From Micromonospora sp. RP3T (GTDB taxonomy: Bacteria; Actinomycetota; Actinomycetes; Mycobacteriales; Micromonosporaceae), in assembly GCF_003027925.1 (NCBI RefSeq), contig NZ_PYPS01000041.1, positions 1-64,000 on the forward strand: 64,000 bases of DNA. Reading direction: 5' to 3'. A program made the translations under genes and the position numbers. Each line of letters starts with the position of its first letter. Within the stretch, counting starts at the first letter, position 1. The notes beneath the pieces are model-generated. The model saw only the letters and a program-made list of their open reading frames with translations. It ran no database searches and had not been told where the DNA came from. Below are positions 44,221 to 51,507 of this stretch, one piece after another.

Positions 44221-44910
44221 TCAGCGACCCCGGGTCTGTCGGAACGCGCCGCGCGCCGGCCGCATGTTCTTCGGGATCGCGCCCTTGGGCATCTGCGGCC
44301 GGGCGGTCAGCGCCTTGAGCCGCTTGTCGAGCGCGTTGACGTCCTTCGGCGAGAGGGACCGGGGCAGCCGCATCAGCGTCATCCGCAGCTTGCGGACCGG
44401 CAGCTCGCCCTCGCCCTGACCGATCACGTAGTCGTGCAGCGGGGCCGAGCCGATCACCTTGGCCAGCCGGCGCTTCTCCTGGCCGAGCAGGCCCCGGACG
44501 CGCTGTGCGTTCCCCTCGGCCAGCAGGATCACGCCGGGGCGACCCACCACCAGGTGGACCATGTCCATCTGCGTGGTGGAGCTGACCGCCGGGGTGACCC
44601 GCCAGTCGCCGCGCATGCTCTCCATGATCTGCGCCGCCGCGCCGGGCTGCCCCTCGGCGGCGTTCATCATCGCCTTGTTGGAGCGCAGGTTGAGCACGAT
44701 CAGCACGGCGAGCAGGGTGAGCAGGATGCCGATGGGCAGGAAGAGCCAGCCCCAGGCGAGCACCGCGACCACGGTGAGCGCGAGCGGGATCAGCACCGCC
44801 GCGGCGGTCAGCGGCGCGAACCACTTGTCCTGCTTGGCGGTGAACTTGAACACCATCCCGATCTGCTTCAGCCGCTGGCCGAACGAGACCTTCTCCTGGG
44901 GCTTTGCCAT
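44221..44910 (-). CDS. DUF4191 membrane protein
   Basis: 229 residues: a short cytoplasmic start (KVSFGQRLKQIGMVFKFTAKQDKW), two membrane helices (about 35-80), then a soluble domain (QMDMVHLVVGRPGVILLAEG, QEKRRLAKVIGSAPLHDYVIG). This matches DUF4191, an actinobacterial family encoded near lipA and glnA. ATG 44910 is 7 nt from TAGACT, so probably leaderless. Function unknown. Confidence 0.82.
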   Translation of the reverse strand: MAKPQEKVSFGQRLKQIGMVFKFTAKQDKWFAPLTAAAVLIPLALTVVAVLAWGWLFLPIGILLTLLAVLIVLNLRSNKAMMNAAEGQPGAAAQIMESMRGDWRVTPAVSSTTQMDMVHLVVGRPGVILLAEGNAQRVRGLLGQEKRRLAKVIGSAPLHDYVIGQGEGELPVRKLRMTLMRLPRSLSPKDVNALDKRLKALTARPQMPKGAIPKNMRPARGAFRQTRGR

Positions 44911-44917
44911 GCCGCAG

Positions 44918-44923
44918 AGTCTA
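44918..44923 (-). promoter_or_regulatory. -10 hexamer, leaderless DUF4191 gene
   Basis: TAGACT on the minus strand, 7 nt before ATG 44910. Confidence 0.5.
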
Positions 44924-44998
44924 GTGGTCGGCGCTCGGCCGGTTGATCCGTGGCCACCCGTTCCGTGCCGGCCGGTCACGCGCCACCGCGCGGCCCGG

Positions 44999-46798
44999 TC
45001 AGCGACGGGGCAGGTAGATCCGCCAGCCGTCGACGGTGACCACGTCGAGCGTGCCCGGTGCGGTGCCGAGCCGCCGGTCGAGCTGTGCGGCAAGTGGCGA
45101 GGCGTCCGGGGCCACCCAGCCCGCGTCCGGGTCCGCGGCGACGGCCCGCCGGTACGCCGGCAACCGGTCGAAGCCGGGACGCAGCCGGTCGTCGACCACG
45201 GCGCAGACCACGTCCTCGCCGGTGGCGAACGCGATCCGGTTGCAGGTCCAGTAGCCGCCCCGCACGTGCCGGACACCGAGCGCGCCGAGCATGTCGACGA
45301 GCGCCCGGTGCCGGTCGGCCTCGGCGTGCACGGCCGGCACCGCCCGGATCACGTCCACCGTGGCGCTCGCCCCGGTACCGAGCATCCCGGCCAGCACCGC
45401 GACCGCCGCGGCCCGGCCGACAGTGGCCGTCGCCGCCGCGATCTTGATCGACTCCAGGCCGGGGAGGTGGTGGTATCCCGGCCGCCCCGACACCGCCACC
45501 TCGCCGAACTGGCGTCGCCCGCCGAGCGGCCCGGCCAGCAGCCCGCCGAGCGGCCGGGCGAGTGGGCGGGCGGTCCGCCACAGCGGCCAGAGCAGGGCGG
45601 GAACGGCGACCGCGAGACAGGACAGGTAGCGGCTGCTCTCGATCGGTGTCCGCCCGGCCGCGTCGCTCACCGCGTACGCCGCCAGCACCGCCGCCGCGCC
45701 GGCGAGCAGCGCCAACCGCACGCCGGCCGACACCCGCCGATCCGACGGACCGGCGGGATCGTCACCGGATCGTGGACAGGTGGCGTTCGCCGCGAACGGA
45801 ACGTGTCCAAGACCTGTGCGCGCAACCCCGCCGCGCAGGGTGCGCCAGGCGGCGTACGCGGCGACCAGCAGCAGGATCGGGAAGACCGCCGCCCACCAGA
45901 GCTGCCACGGCGCGCAGTGACCGGGGGAGCAGAAGCCCATCGCCAGCGACGGGCCGAGGACCAGCCCGCCGTGCCGCCGCTCGGCCCAGCCCGCCGCCAC
46001 GTCCGAGCCGCTGGCCCGCAGCACCGCGGTGAGCGGATTGCGACCGTGGCGCAGGCTGTCCAGCACCATCGGCGCGGCGCCCAGCAGCAGCGCGCCGGCG
46101 AGCACCGCCCCGGCGCGGCCGGCCAGTTCCCGCCGTCGCCAGGCCAACAGCAGCACGCCGAGCGCCACCACGTACGGCAGGATCAGCGGGTCGACCCAGA
46201 GCAGCACGCCGGCGACCAGCCCCCAGGCCGCCCAGCGGGGCAGTCGCGCGCCCGGCCCGCCGGCGCACAGCCCGACCGTGAGCAGCGCCAGCGCCGCCCC
46301 GGCCGGATTCAGCTCCGGGTAGCCGCCACCGGCGATGAGCTGGTTCTTCACCACCCGGTCCGCGCCGAGCGCGAGCACGGCGACGACCAGCAGGGCGTAC
46401 CAACGGTCGCCGCCGAGCCGGTGGGTCAGCCGCCAGGACAGCAGCAGGAACAGGGCGTACAGCGCCAGCGTGGGCAGCCGCAGCACCAGCACGGACGGCC
46501 CGGCGACCGCGACCAGCGGCGCGGCCAGGTACGCCTCCAGCGTGCCCATGTACGCCTGGCCGTAGAACCAGACCGGGAACGCGTCGCCCCGCGCGATGTG
46601 CAGGGCGGCCAGCCCCATGGTCGCCTCGTCGCTGTTGGTGGGCGGCGCGTCGGCGAGCAGCAGCGCCAACCGGTAGCCGACGCCGACGCCGCCGACCAGC
46701 AGGGCGAGCAGCGTCGGCAGTCGGAGCCGCCGGGGCGTACGCGCCGGGTCGGCCTCGCGTGGCTCCTGGCGTACCCCGGCGGTCATGCCTGCGATCAT
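44999..46798 (-). CDS. GT39/GT-C-like membrane glycosyltransferase
   Basis: 599 residues. About ten membrane segments; the first long loop carries the acidic pair in TNSDEATMGLAALHIARGD followed by FPVWFYGQAYMGTLEAYLAAPL, the pattern of lipid-phosphosugar-dependent GT-C enzymes. A soluble C-terminal part (about 470-599) ends in GWRIYLPRR. Residues 330-360 contain an odd polar insert rich in Cys/Asp/Arg. ATG 46798 or ATG 46786. It is an insertion between DUF4191 and lipA relative to the usual gene order. Confidence 0.7.
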   Translation of the reverse strand: MIAGMTAGVRQEPREADPARTPRRLRLPTLLALLVGGVGVGYRLALLLADAPPTNSDEATMGLAALHIARGDAFPVWFYGQAYMGTLEAYLAAPLVAVAGPSVLVLRLPTLALYALFLLLSWRLTHRLGGDRWYALLVVAVLALGADRVVKNQLIAGGGYPELNPAGAALALLTVGLCAGGPGARLPRWAAWGLVAGVLLWVDPLILPYVVALGVLLLAWRRRELAGRAGAVLAGALLLGAAPMVLDSLRHGRNPLTAVLRASGSDVAAGWAERRHGGLVLGPSLAMGFCSPGHCAPWQLWWAAVFPILLLVAAYAAWRTLRGGVARTGLGHVPFAANATCPRSGDDPAGPSDRRVSAGVRLALLAGAAAVLAAYAVSDAAGRTPIESSRYLSCLAVAVPALLWPLWRTARPLARPLGGLLAGPLGGRRQFGEVAVSGRPGYHHLPGLESIKIAAATATVGRAAAVAVLAGMLGTGASATVDVIRAVPAVHAEADRHRALVDMLGALGVRHVRGGYWTCNRIAFATGEDVVCAVVDDRLRPGFDRLPAYRRAVAADPDAGWVAPDASPLAAQLDRRLGTAPGTLDVVTVDGWRIYLPRR

Positions 46799-46846
46799 GG
46801 CATCCGGCGGGCGGCCGGCGACGGGTGACGCGGTCGACGGCCGGCC

Positions 46847-47836
46847 TCAGCCGGCGACGGCGATCCCCTCGCGGGCGGCGAGCGCCTGCTGGTAGAGGCG
46901 GCCGGCCCGGTACGACGAGCGGACCAGCGGGCCGCTCATCACGCCGGCGAAGCCGATCTCCTCGGCCTCCTCGCGCAGCTCGACGAACTCCTCCGGCTTG
47001 ACCCAGCGGGTGACCGGGTGGTGCCGGGGCGTGGGACGCAGGTACTGCGTGATCGTGATCAGCTCGCAGCCGGCCTCGTGCAGGTCGCGCAGCGCCTGGG
47101 AGACCTCGGCGCGCTCCTCGCCCATGCCGAGGATGAGGTTGCTCTTGGTGACCAGGCCGTCGGCCCGGGCCTGCCGGATCACGTCGAGCGAGCGCTCGTA
47201 GCGGAACGCCGGACGGATCCGCTTGAAGATGCGCGGCACGGTCTCCACGTTGTGCGCGAGCACCTCGGGGCGCGCGCCGAAGACCTCGGCGAGCTGCTCG
47301 GGCACCGCGTTGAAGTCGGGGATCAGCAGCTCGACGCCGCAGCCGGACCGCAGGGCGTGGATCTGCCGGACCGTCTCGGCGTAGAGCCAGGCGCCGCCGT
47401 CGGGCAGGTCGTCGCGGGCCACGCCGGTGATGGTCGCGTAGCGCAGACCCATCGCGGCTACCGACTCGGCGACCCGGCGCGGCTCGTCGGCGTCGAACTC
47501 GGCCGGCTTGCCGGTGTCGATCTGGCAGAAGTCGCAGCGCCGGGTGCACTGGTCGCCACCGATGAGGAAGGTGGCCTCCCGGTCCTCCCAGCACTCGTAG
47601 ATGTTGGGGCAGCCGGCCTCCTGGCACACCGTGTGCAGCCCCTCGCGGGAGACGAGGCCGCGCAGCTCGGTGTACTCCGGGCCCATCTTGGCCTTGACCT
47701 TGATCCACGGCGGTTTGCGCTCGATCGGCGTCTCGGCGTTGCGCGCCTCGATCCGCAGCATGCGACGCCCCTCGGGGGCGACGGTCGCGGTGGACGCGGG
47801 CTGCTGAGTCGTCGGCGCAGAATGCTCGATCGTCAC
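46847..47836 (-). CDS. lipA: Lipoyl synthase
   Basis: 329 residues. A radical-SAM enzyme that inserts two sulfurs into octanoyl groups on lipoyl domains. The auxiliary cluster cysteines are in VCQEAGCPNIYECW (71, 76, 82) and the SAM cluster in CTRRCDFC. The C-terminal SSYRAG serine is the third-ligand motif. Substrate proteins include the E2 encoded at 61225-63096; lipB lies at 50814-51455. GTG 47836 is 7 nt from TAGGCT with no ribosome binding site, so probably leaderless. Confidence 0.95.
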   Translation of the reverse strand: MTIEHSAPTTQQPASTATVAPEGRRMLRIEARNAETPIERKPPWIKVKAKMGPEYTELRGLVSREGLHTVCQEAGCPNIYECWEDREATFLIGGDQCTRRCDFCQIDTGKPAEFDADEPRRVAESVAAMGLRYATITGVARDDLPDGGAWLYAETVRQIHALRSGCGVELLIPDFNAVPEQLAEVFGARPEVLAHNVETVPRIFKRIRPAFRYERSLDVIRQARADGLVTKSNLILGMGEERAEVSQALRDLHEAGCELITITQYLRPTPRHHPVTRWVKPEEFVELREEAEEIGFAGVMSGPLVRSSYRAGRLYQQALAAREGIAVAG

Positions 47837-47843
47837 AAAACCG

Positions 47844-47849
47844 AGCCTA
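47844..47849 (-). promoter_or_regulatory. -10 hexamer, leaderless lipA
   Basis: TAGGCT on the minus strand, 7 nt before GTG 47836. Confidence 0.55.
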
Positions 47850-47962
47850 CGCTGGTCGGCGACGGTCGATGAACGTCAGGCGACGGCCGTCACGCCGGAA
47901 ACGTTGTGACGCCGGACACGGCTGCCGAAAAAATCCCCGTCACATCGGGGTGGTCGCGGTGC

Positions 47963-47968
47963 TAGCGT
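47963..47968 (+). promoter_or_regulatory. Probable -10 of the T-box leader
   Basis: TAGCGT lies about 7 nt before the first base needed for the T-box Stem I, so the transcript probably starts near 47975. Confidence 0.45.
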
Positions 47969-47974
47969 GCCGGC

Positions 47975-48300
47975 AGAGCTGCGACGGAGCCGAGTAGCGG
48001 GCCGACTCGCCAGCCCAGAGAGCCGCCACCTGCTGCGAGGCGGTCTGGCGCCGGCCCGCGAAGACCCTCCCGAGCTGCGGGAAGAACGGCTGTGTGTAAG
48101 GCGGGGCCCCCTATTAACGCCTCCGGTAGAGGCGGGGCCCCCGCTTAACACCCGCGCCCAGTAGAACCCGCCCGGCTGGCCCCGGTGAAAAGGCGACGAA
48201 CGAGGCTCCCGCTCCGGCGGGGGCGAAGGTGTGGTGGCACCGCGAGGCTCCCGCTCGCCCACACCTCCCGGGGATCGCGTTGCGATTGATCGAGGAGGTA
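47975..48300 (+). ncRNA. T-box riboswitch (Asp specifier, translational) in front of aspS2
   Basis: Stem I: GCGGGCCG (47997-48004) pairs with CGGCCCGC (48052-48059). AGTA (47993-47996) and GAA (48060-48062) flank the specifier loop, giving specifier GAC (48063-48065), an Asp codon. AGAGAG (48017-48022) is the AG bulge, with CGCCAG/CTGGCG and CCGCC/GGCGG stems in the distal arm. The antisequestrator is GGTGTGG (48228-48234) with CCACACC (48259-48265), and GCGAG with CTCGC. Its bulge TGGC (48235-48238) matches a GCCA tRNA end, as in tRNA-Asp. The alternative fold pairs ACCTCC (48263-48268) with the ribosome binding site GGAGGT (48294-48299), stacked on ATCGC/GCGAT. Uncharged tRNA-Asp would free translation. 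Confidence 0.85.
48094..48152. repeat. Dispersed GC-rich repeat, copy D, inside the T-box leader
   Basis: TGTAAGGCGGGGCCCCC and GGCGGGGCCCCCGCTTAACACCC arms around CTCCGGTAGAG. It sits between Stem I and the antisequestrator, the only copy not next to a gene's 3' end. Confidence 0.8.
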
Positions 48301-48306
48301 ACCGCC

Positions 48307-49593
48307 GTGCAACGCATCCTGTCCACCGAACTTTCCGCCCAGGTCGGCGCGACCGTCCGGCTCGCCGGCTGGGTCCACCGCCGCCGGCTGCTCAAGTCGG
48401 TGGCCTTTCTGATCGTCCGCGACGCCGCCGGGTTCGCCCAGGTGGTGGTCGCCGCGCCGGCCGTGCGCGCGCAGGTCGAAGCGCTCACCGAGGAGACCGT
48501 CGTCGAGGTGGTCGGCACGGTGGTCGCGAACCCCGCCGCGCCCGCCGGGGTCGAGGTCGTCGAGCCGACGGTACGTCCGCTCGGCCCGCCCGCCGTGCCG
48601 CCCCCGTTCGACCTGTACCGGCCGGTGCTGACCGCGAGCCTGCCCACCCAGCTCGACCACGCGTCGACCGCGTTGCGCCATCCGACCCGGTCCGCCGCGC
48701 TGCGGATCTCGGCGGCGGCGGTGGCCGGCTTCCGGGCCACGCTCGACCGGCGGCGTTTCGTCGAGGTGCACACGCCCAAGGTGGTCGGCTCGGCCACCGA
48801 GAGCGGGGCGAACGTCTTCGCCCTGGACTGGTTCGGCCGGCCCGCCTACCTGGCCCAGTCGCCGCAGTTCTACAAGCAGCTCATGGTGGGTGTCTTCGAG
48901 CGGGTGTACGAGGTGGGGCCGGTGTTCCGCGCCGAGCCGCACGACACGGTGCGCCACCTGGCCCAGTACACCTCGCTCGACGTGGAGCTGGGCTTCGTGA
49001 CCGACCACCGGGACGTGATGGCCGTGCTGCGGGACACCCTCGCCGGGATGCTGGCGGGCGTCGCGGACCGGGCCGGCGGCGCGCTCGACACGCTCGGTGT
49101 GGCGGTGCCTCAGGTGCCCGCCGAGATCCCCGCGGTGCACTTCACCGACGCGCTGACGATCGCCGGGGCGCCGGCCGACGAGCCGGACCTGGCCCCCGCC
49201 CACGAGCGGGCGCTGGGGGAGTGGGCCCGGGCCGAGCACGGCAGCGACTTTTTGTTCGTCACCGGCTACCCGATGGCGAAGCGCCCCTTCTACACCCACC
49301 CGGACCCGGCCCGGCCGGCGTACTCGAACGGCTTCGACCTGCTGTTCCGGGGGATCGAGCTGGTCACCGGCGGGCAGCGGCTGCACCGGTACGCCGACTA
49401 CCGGGCCGCGCTGGCGGCCCGCGGCGAGCCGGTCGAGCCGTACGCCGGTTATCTGGACGCGTTCCGGCACGGCATGCCGCCGCACGGCGGGTTCGCGATC
49501 GGTCTGGAGCGGTTCGTCGCCCGGCTCACCGGCGCGGCGAACGTCCGGGAGGTGACCGCCTTCCCGCGCGACCTGCACCGCCTCACCCCGTGA
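48307..49593 (+). CDS. aspS2: Archaeal-type aspartyl-tRNA synthetase
   Basis: 428 residues, against about 590 for the bacterial AspRS; no GAD insertion domain. N-terminal OB anticodon-binding domain (VRLAGWVHRRRLLKSVAFLIVRD), then the class II core: motif 2 region FERVYEVGPVFRAEP ... HLAQYTSLDVELGF, and motif 3 GGFAIGLERFVARLTG. YLAQSPQFYKQLMVGVFERVYE is shared with archaeal/eukaryotic enzymes. Such enzymes charge tRNA-Asp and, if non-discriminating, tRNA-Asn. Probably an extra copy beside a standard aspS elsewhere. Start GTG 48307 has GGAGGT, which the T-box can hide. Confidence 0.9.
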   Translation: MQRILSTELSAQVGATVRLAGWVHRRRLLKSVAFLIVRDAAGFAQVVVAAPAVRAQVEALTEETVVEVVGTVVANPAAPAGVEVVEPTVRPLGPPAVPPPFDLYRPVLTASLPTQLDHASTALRHPTRSAALRISAAAVAGFRATLDRRRFVEVHTPKVVGSATESGANVFALDWFGRPAYLAQSPQFYKQLMVGVFERVYEVGPVFRAEPHDTVRHLAQYTSLDVELGFVTDHRDVMAVLRDTLAGMLAGVADRAGGALDTLGVAVPQVPAEIPAVHFTDALTIAGAPADEPDLAPAHERALGEWARAEHGSDFLFVTGYPMAKRPFYTHPDPARPAYSNGFDLLFRGIELVTGGQRLHRYADYRAALAARGEPVEPYAGYLDAFRHGMPPHGGFAIGLERFVARLTGAANVREVTAFPRDLHRLTP

Positions 49594-49599
49594 GGCACG

Positions 49600-49635
49600 G
49601 CTCCGGCCCAGGAACACGGGGTCCTGGGCCGGAGC
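49600..49635. terminator. Bidirectional hairpin between aspS2 and LPMO genes
   Basis: GCTCCGGCCCAGGA (49600-49613) pairs with TCCTGGGCCGGAGC (49622-49635), a perfect 14-bp stem starting 6 nt after the aspS2 stop. Confidence 0.78.
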
Positions 49636-49651
49636 GGCGTGCGGTACGCGA

Positions 49652-50311
49652 TCAGGTGAAGTTGACGTCACTGCACCACATGTACGCCTGGTCGAGGTGG
49701 GATGCCTGCCAGATGACGAACAGGATGTGGTGTCCGGTGTAGCCGGAGGTCGAGACGTTGAAGCTGATGTTCTGCGACGGCGCGTACCGGCCGGTCTGCG
49801 TGATGTAGTCGAGGTTGCCCCAACCGAGCGTCTGGGTGGTCGGGTTGAACCCCTGCTTGCTGACGTAGACCTTGAAGTAGTCGGCGCCGTGGCTGGCCTG
49901 GTCGTAGAGCTGCACGGTGAAGTTGCGGCCGATGTTCGTGGTCTTCCACGCCCCGGGCCGGTTCAGGCTGTCGTTGCGGGACAGCGCGTTGCTGCAGAGC
50001 TGCCCGTCGGGCGTGCGGGCCTGGAACTGCCCGCCGAGGCCGTCGCGCAGCGCGCTCATCCAGTTCCACATGGTGTCGGCGTTGGCCTGGAACGCCTGCC
50101 AGCACATCGGGTCCTGCTGCTGCATGGCCGGGTCGGTGTGGTGGCTGCCCCAGGTCTGCCAGCACTTGTAGGCGCGGGTGGCCGGGCTGACGATCGTGCC
50201 GTGGGCCTGGGCGGCACCGGGCACGGCCAGCACGCCGGCGATCAGGGCGAGCGCCACGACGAGCGCGCGGACGGTTGATCGCGGTCGTCCGGATTGGTGG
50301 TGGGAACGCAC
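49652..50311 (-). CDS. Secreted AA10 lytic polysaccharide monooxygenase
   Basis: 219 residues. The signal peptide (about 1-36) ends at AQA, exposing His in HGTIVSPATR as the first residue of the mature protein, the copper-brace His of LPMOs. The second His and aromatic residues lie in the domain that ends DVNFT. Single domain, no carbohydrate-binding module. It oxidatively cleaves chitin or cellulose outside the cell. GTG 50311 follows AAGGAGG. A CebR-type operator is 34 bp upstream, suggesting cello-oligosaccharide control and a cellulose-active type. Confidence 0.92.
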   Translation of the reverse strand: MRSHHQSGRPRSTVRALVVALALIAGVLAVPGAAQAHGTIVSPATRAYKCWQTWGSHHTDPAMQQQDPMCWQAFQANADTMWNWMSALRDGLGGQFQARTPDGQLCSNALSRNDSLNRPGAWKTTNIGRNFTVQLYDQASHGADYFKVYVSKQGFNPTTQTLGWGNLDYITQTGRYAPSQNISFNVSTSGYTGHHILFVIWQASHLDQAYMWCSDVNFT

Positions 50312-50344
50312 GGTTACGTCCTCCTTCGGCGCATAGAATGGGAG

Positions 50345-50358
50345 TGGGAGCGCTTCCA
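50345..50358. promoter_or_regulatory. CebR-type operator of the LPMO gene
   Basis: TGGGAGCGCTTCCA differs by one base from the actinobacterial cellobiose-repressor palindrome TGGGAGCGCTCCCA. Confidence 0.7.
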
Positions 50359-50416
50359 TGCCCAGCGTCGCATTTATGACTCTAGATATCAATGATCGTC
50401 TATTGATTCTTTTCGT

Positions 50417-50809
50417 TCAGGCGGGACCGAGCAGGTCCCAGGCGTTGCCGGCGATGTCACGGAAGACCGCGACCCGGCCGTACGGCTCGGTGCGGGCCGG
50501 CCGGACGAACTCGACGCCCGCGTCGACCATCCGGCGGTGCACGGCGTCGAAGTCGTCGACCCGGAGGAAGAAGCCGACCCGGCCGTGCGTCTGGTCGCCG
50601 ACGGCCGCGGCCTGGTGCGTACCGTCGGCGCGGGCCAGCAACAGCCCGGTGCCGCCGCCCGGCGGGCGCACCACCACCCACCGCTTCGGCCGGCCGTCGT
50701 TGGTCAGCGAGGGCGAGTCCTCGGTCAGCTCGAAACCGAGGATCTCGGTGAAGAACGCGATCGCCGGGTCGTACTCCGCGACGACGAGGGTGACCAGGTC
50801 GAGCCGCAC
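50417..50809 (-). CDS. VOC (glyoxalase-like) family protein
   Basis: 130 residues with the two-module VOC pattern: LDLVTLVVAEYDPAIAFFTEILGFELTED and VGFFLRVDDFDAVHRRM, then VFRDIAGNAWDLLGP. Metal-binding residues are not certain. It starts at ATG 50809, 4 bp after the lipB stop on the same strand, so it belongs to the lipB transcript. Its function is unassigned; it is not related in detail to the other VOC protein at 27467. Confidence 0.8.
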   Translation of the reverse strand: MRLDLVTLVVAEYDPAIAFFTEILGFELTEDSPSLTNDGRPKRWVVVRPPGGGTGLLLARADGTHQAAAVGDQTHGRVGFFLRVDDFDAVHRRMVDAGVEFVRPARTEPYGRVAVFRDIAGNAWDLLGPA

Positions 50810-50813
50810 CCGG

Positions 50814-51455
50814 TCAGACCCGGGTCAGCGTGGGCAGGTGCCGCTCCACCACCGGCAGCACGTCGGCGACCGTGACCGGTCGGCCCAGCTCGGCGGTGAG
50901 CGAGGTGACCCCGGCGTCGCGGATGCCGCAGGGCACGATCCGGTCGAAGAAACCCAGGTCGCAGTCGCAGTTGATGGAGAAGCCGTGCAGCGTCACGCCG
51001 CGGGCCACCCGGATGCCGATGGCGGCCACCTTGCGGGCCGGGCCCCGGTCGTCCGCCGGCACCCACACGCCGCTGCGCCCCTCGACCCGGCTTGCGGCCA
51101 GCCCGACCTCGGCGCAGACGTCGATCAGGAGCTGCTCGGTGCGCCGGACGTACGCCACCACGTCGACCGGGTCGGGCAGACGGACGATCGGATAGCCGAC
51201 GAGCTGCCCCGGACCGTGCCAGGTGATCTTGCCGCCGCGGTCCACGTCCACCACCGGGGTGCCGTCCATCGGGCGGTCCCACGGCTCGGTGCGCTTGCCG
51301 GCGGTGTAGACGCTCGGGTGCTCCAGCAGCAGCACCGTGTCGCCCCGCTCGCCGGCCACCACGGCCTCGTGCAGCCGGCGCTGCTCGTCCCAGGCGGCCT
51401 GGTAGTCGAGCCGGCCGGCACGGACGGTGGTCAACCCGGAAGTCGTCACGCTCAC
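50814..51455 (-). CDS. lipB: Octanoyltransferase
   Basis: 213 residues. Transfers octanoyl from ACP to apo-lipoyl domains, the step before LipA. Signature RGGKITWHGPGQLVGYPIV and the catalytic pair: Lys in ARKVAAIGIRV and Cys in VPCGIRD. GTG 51455 is 6 nt from a minus-strand TAGGCT and lacks a ribosome binding site, so probably leaderless. lipA is 3 kb away because aspS2, the LPMO and a VOC gene lie between them. Confidence 0.94.
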   Translation of the reverse strand: MSVTTSGLTTVRAGRLDYQAAWDEQRRLHEAVVAGERGDTVLLLEHPSVYTAGKRTEPWDRPMDGTPVVDVDRGGKITWHGPGQLVGYPIVRLPDPVDVVAYVRRTEQLLIDVCAEVGLAASRVEGRSGVWVPADDRGPARKVAAIGIRVARGVTLHGFSINCDCDLGFFDRIVPCGIRDAGVTSLTAELGRPVTVADVLPVVERHLPTLTRV

Positions 51456-51461
51456 CCGTCC

Positions 51462-51467
51462 AGCCTA
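51462..51467 (-). promoter_or_regulatory. -10 hexamer, leaderless lipB
   Basis: TAGGCT on the minus strand, 6 nt before GTG 51455. Confidence 0.55.
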
Positions 51468-51507
51468 GTCCCGCCGGCCCGGCCGCCCACCCGTGACGCT
51501 CGTCGCG

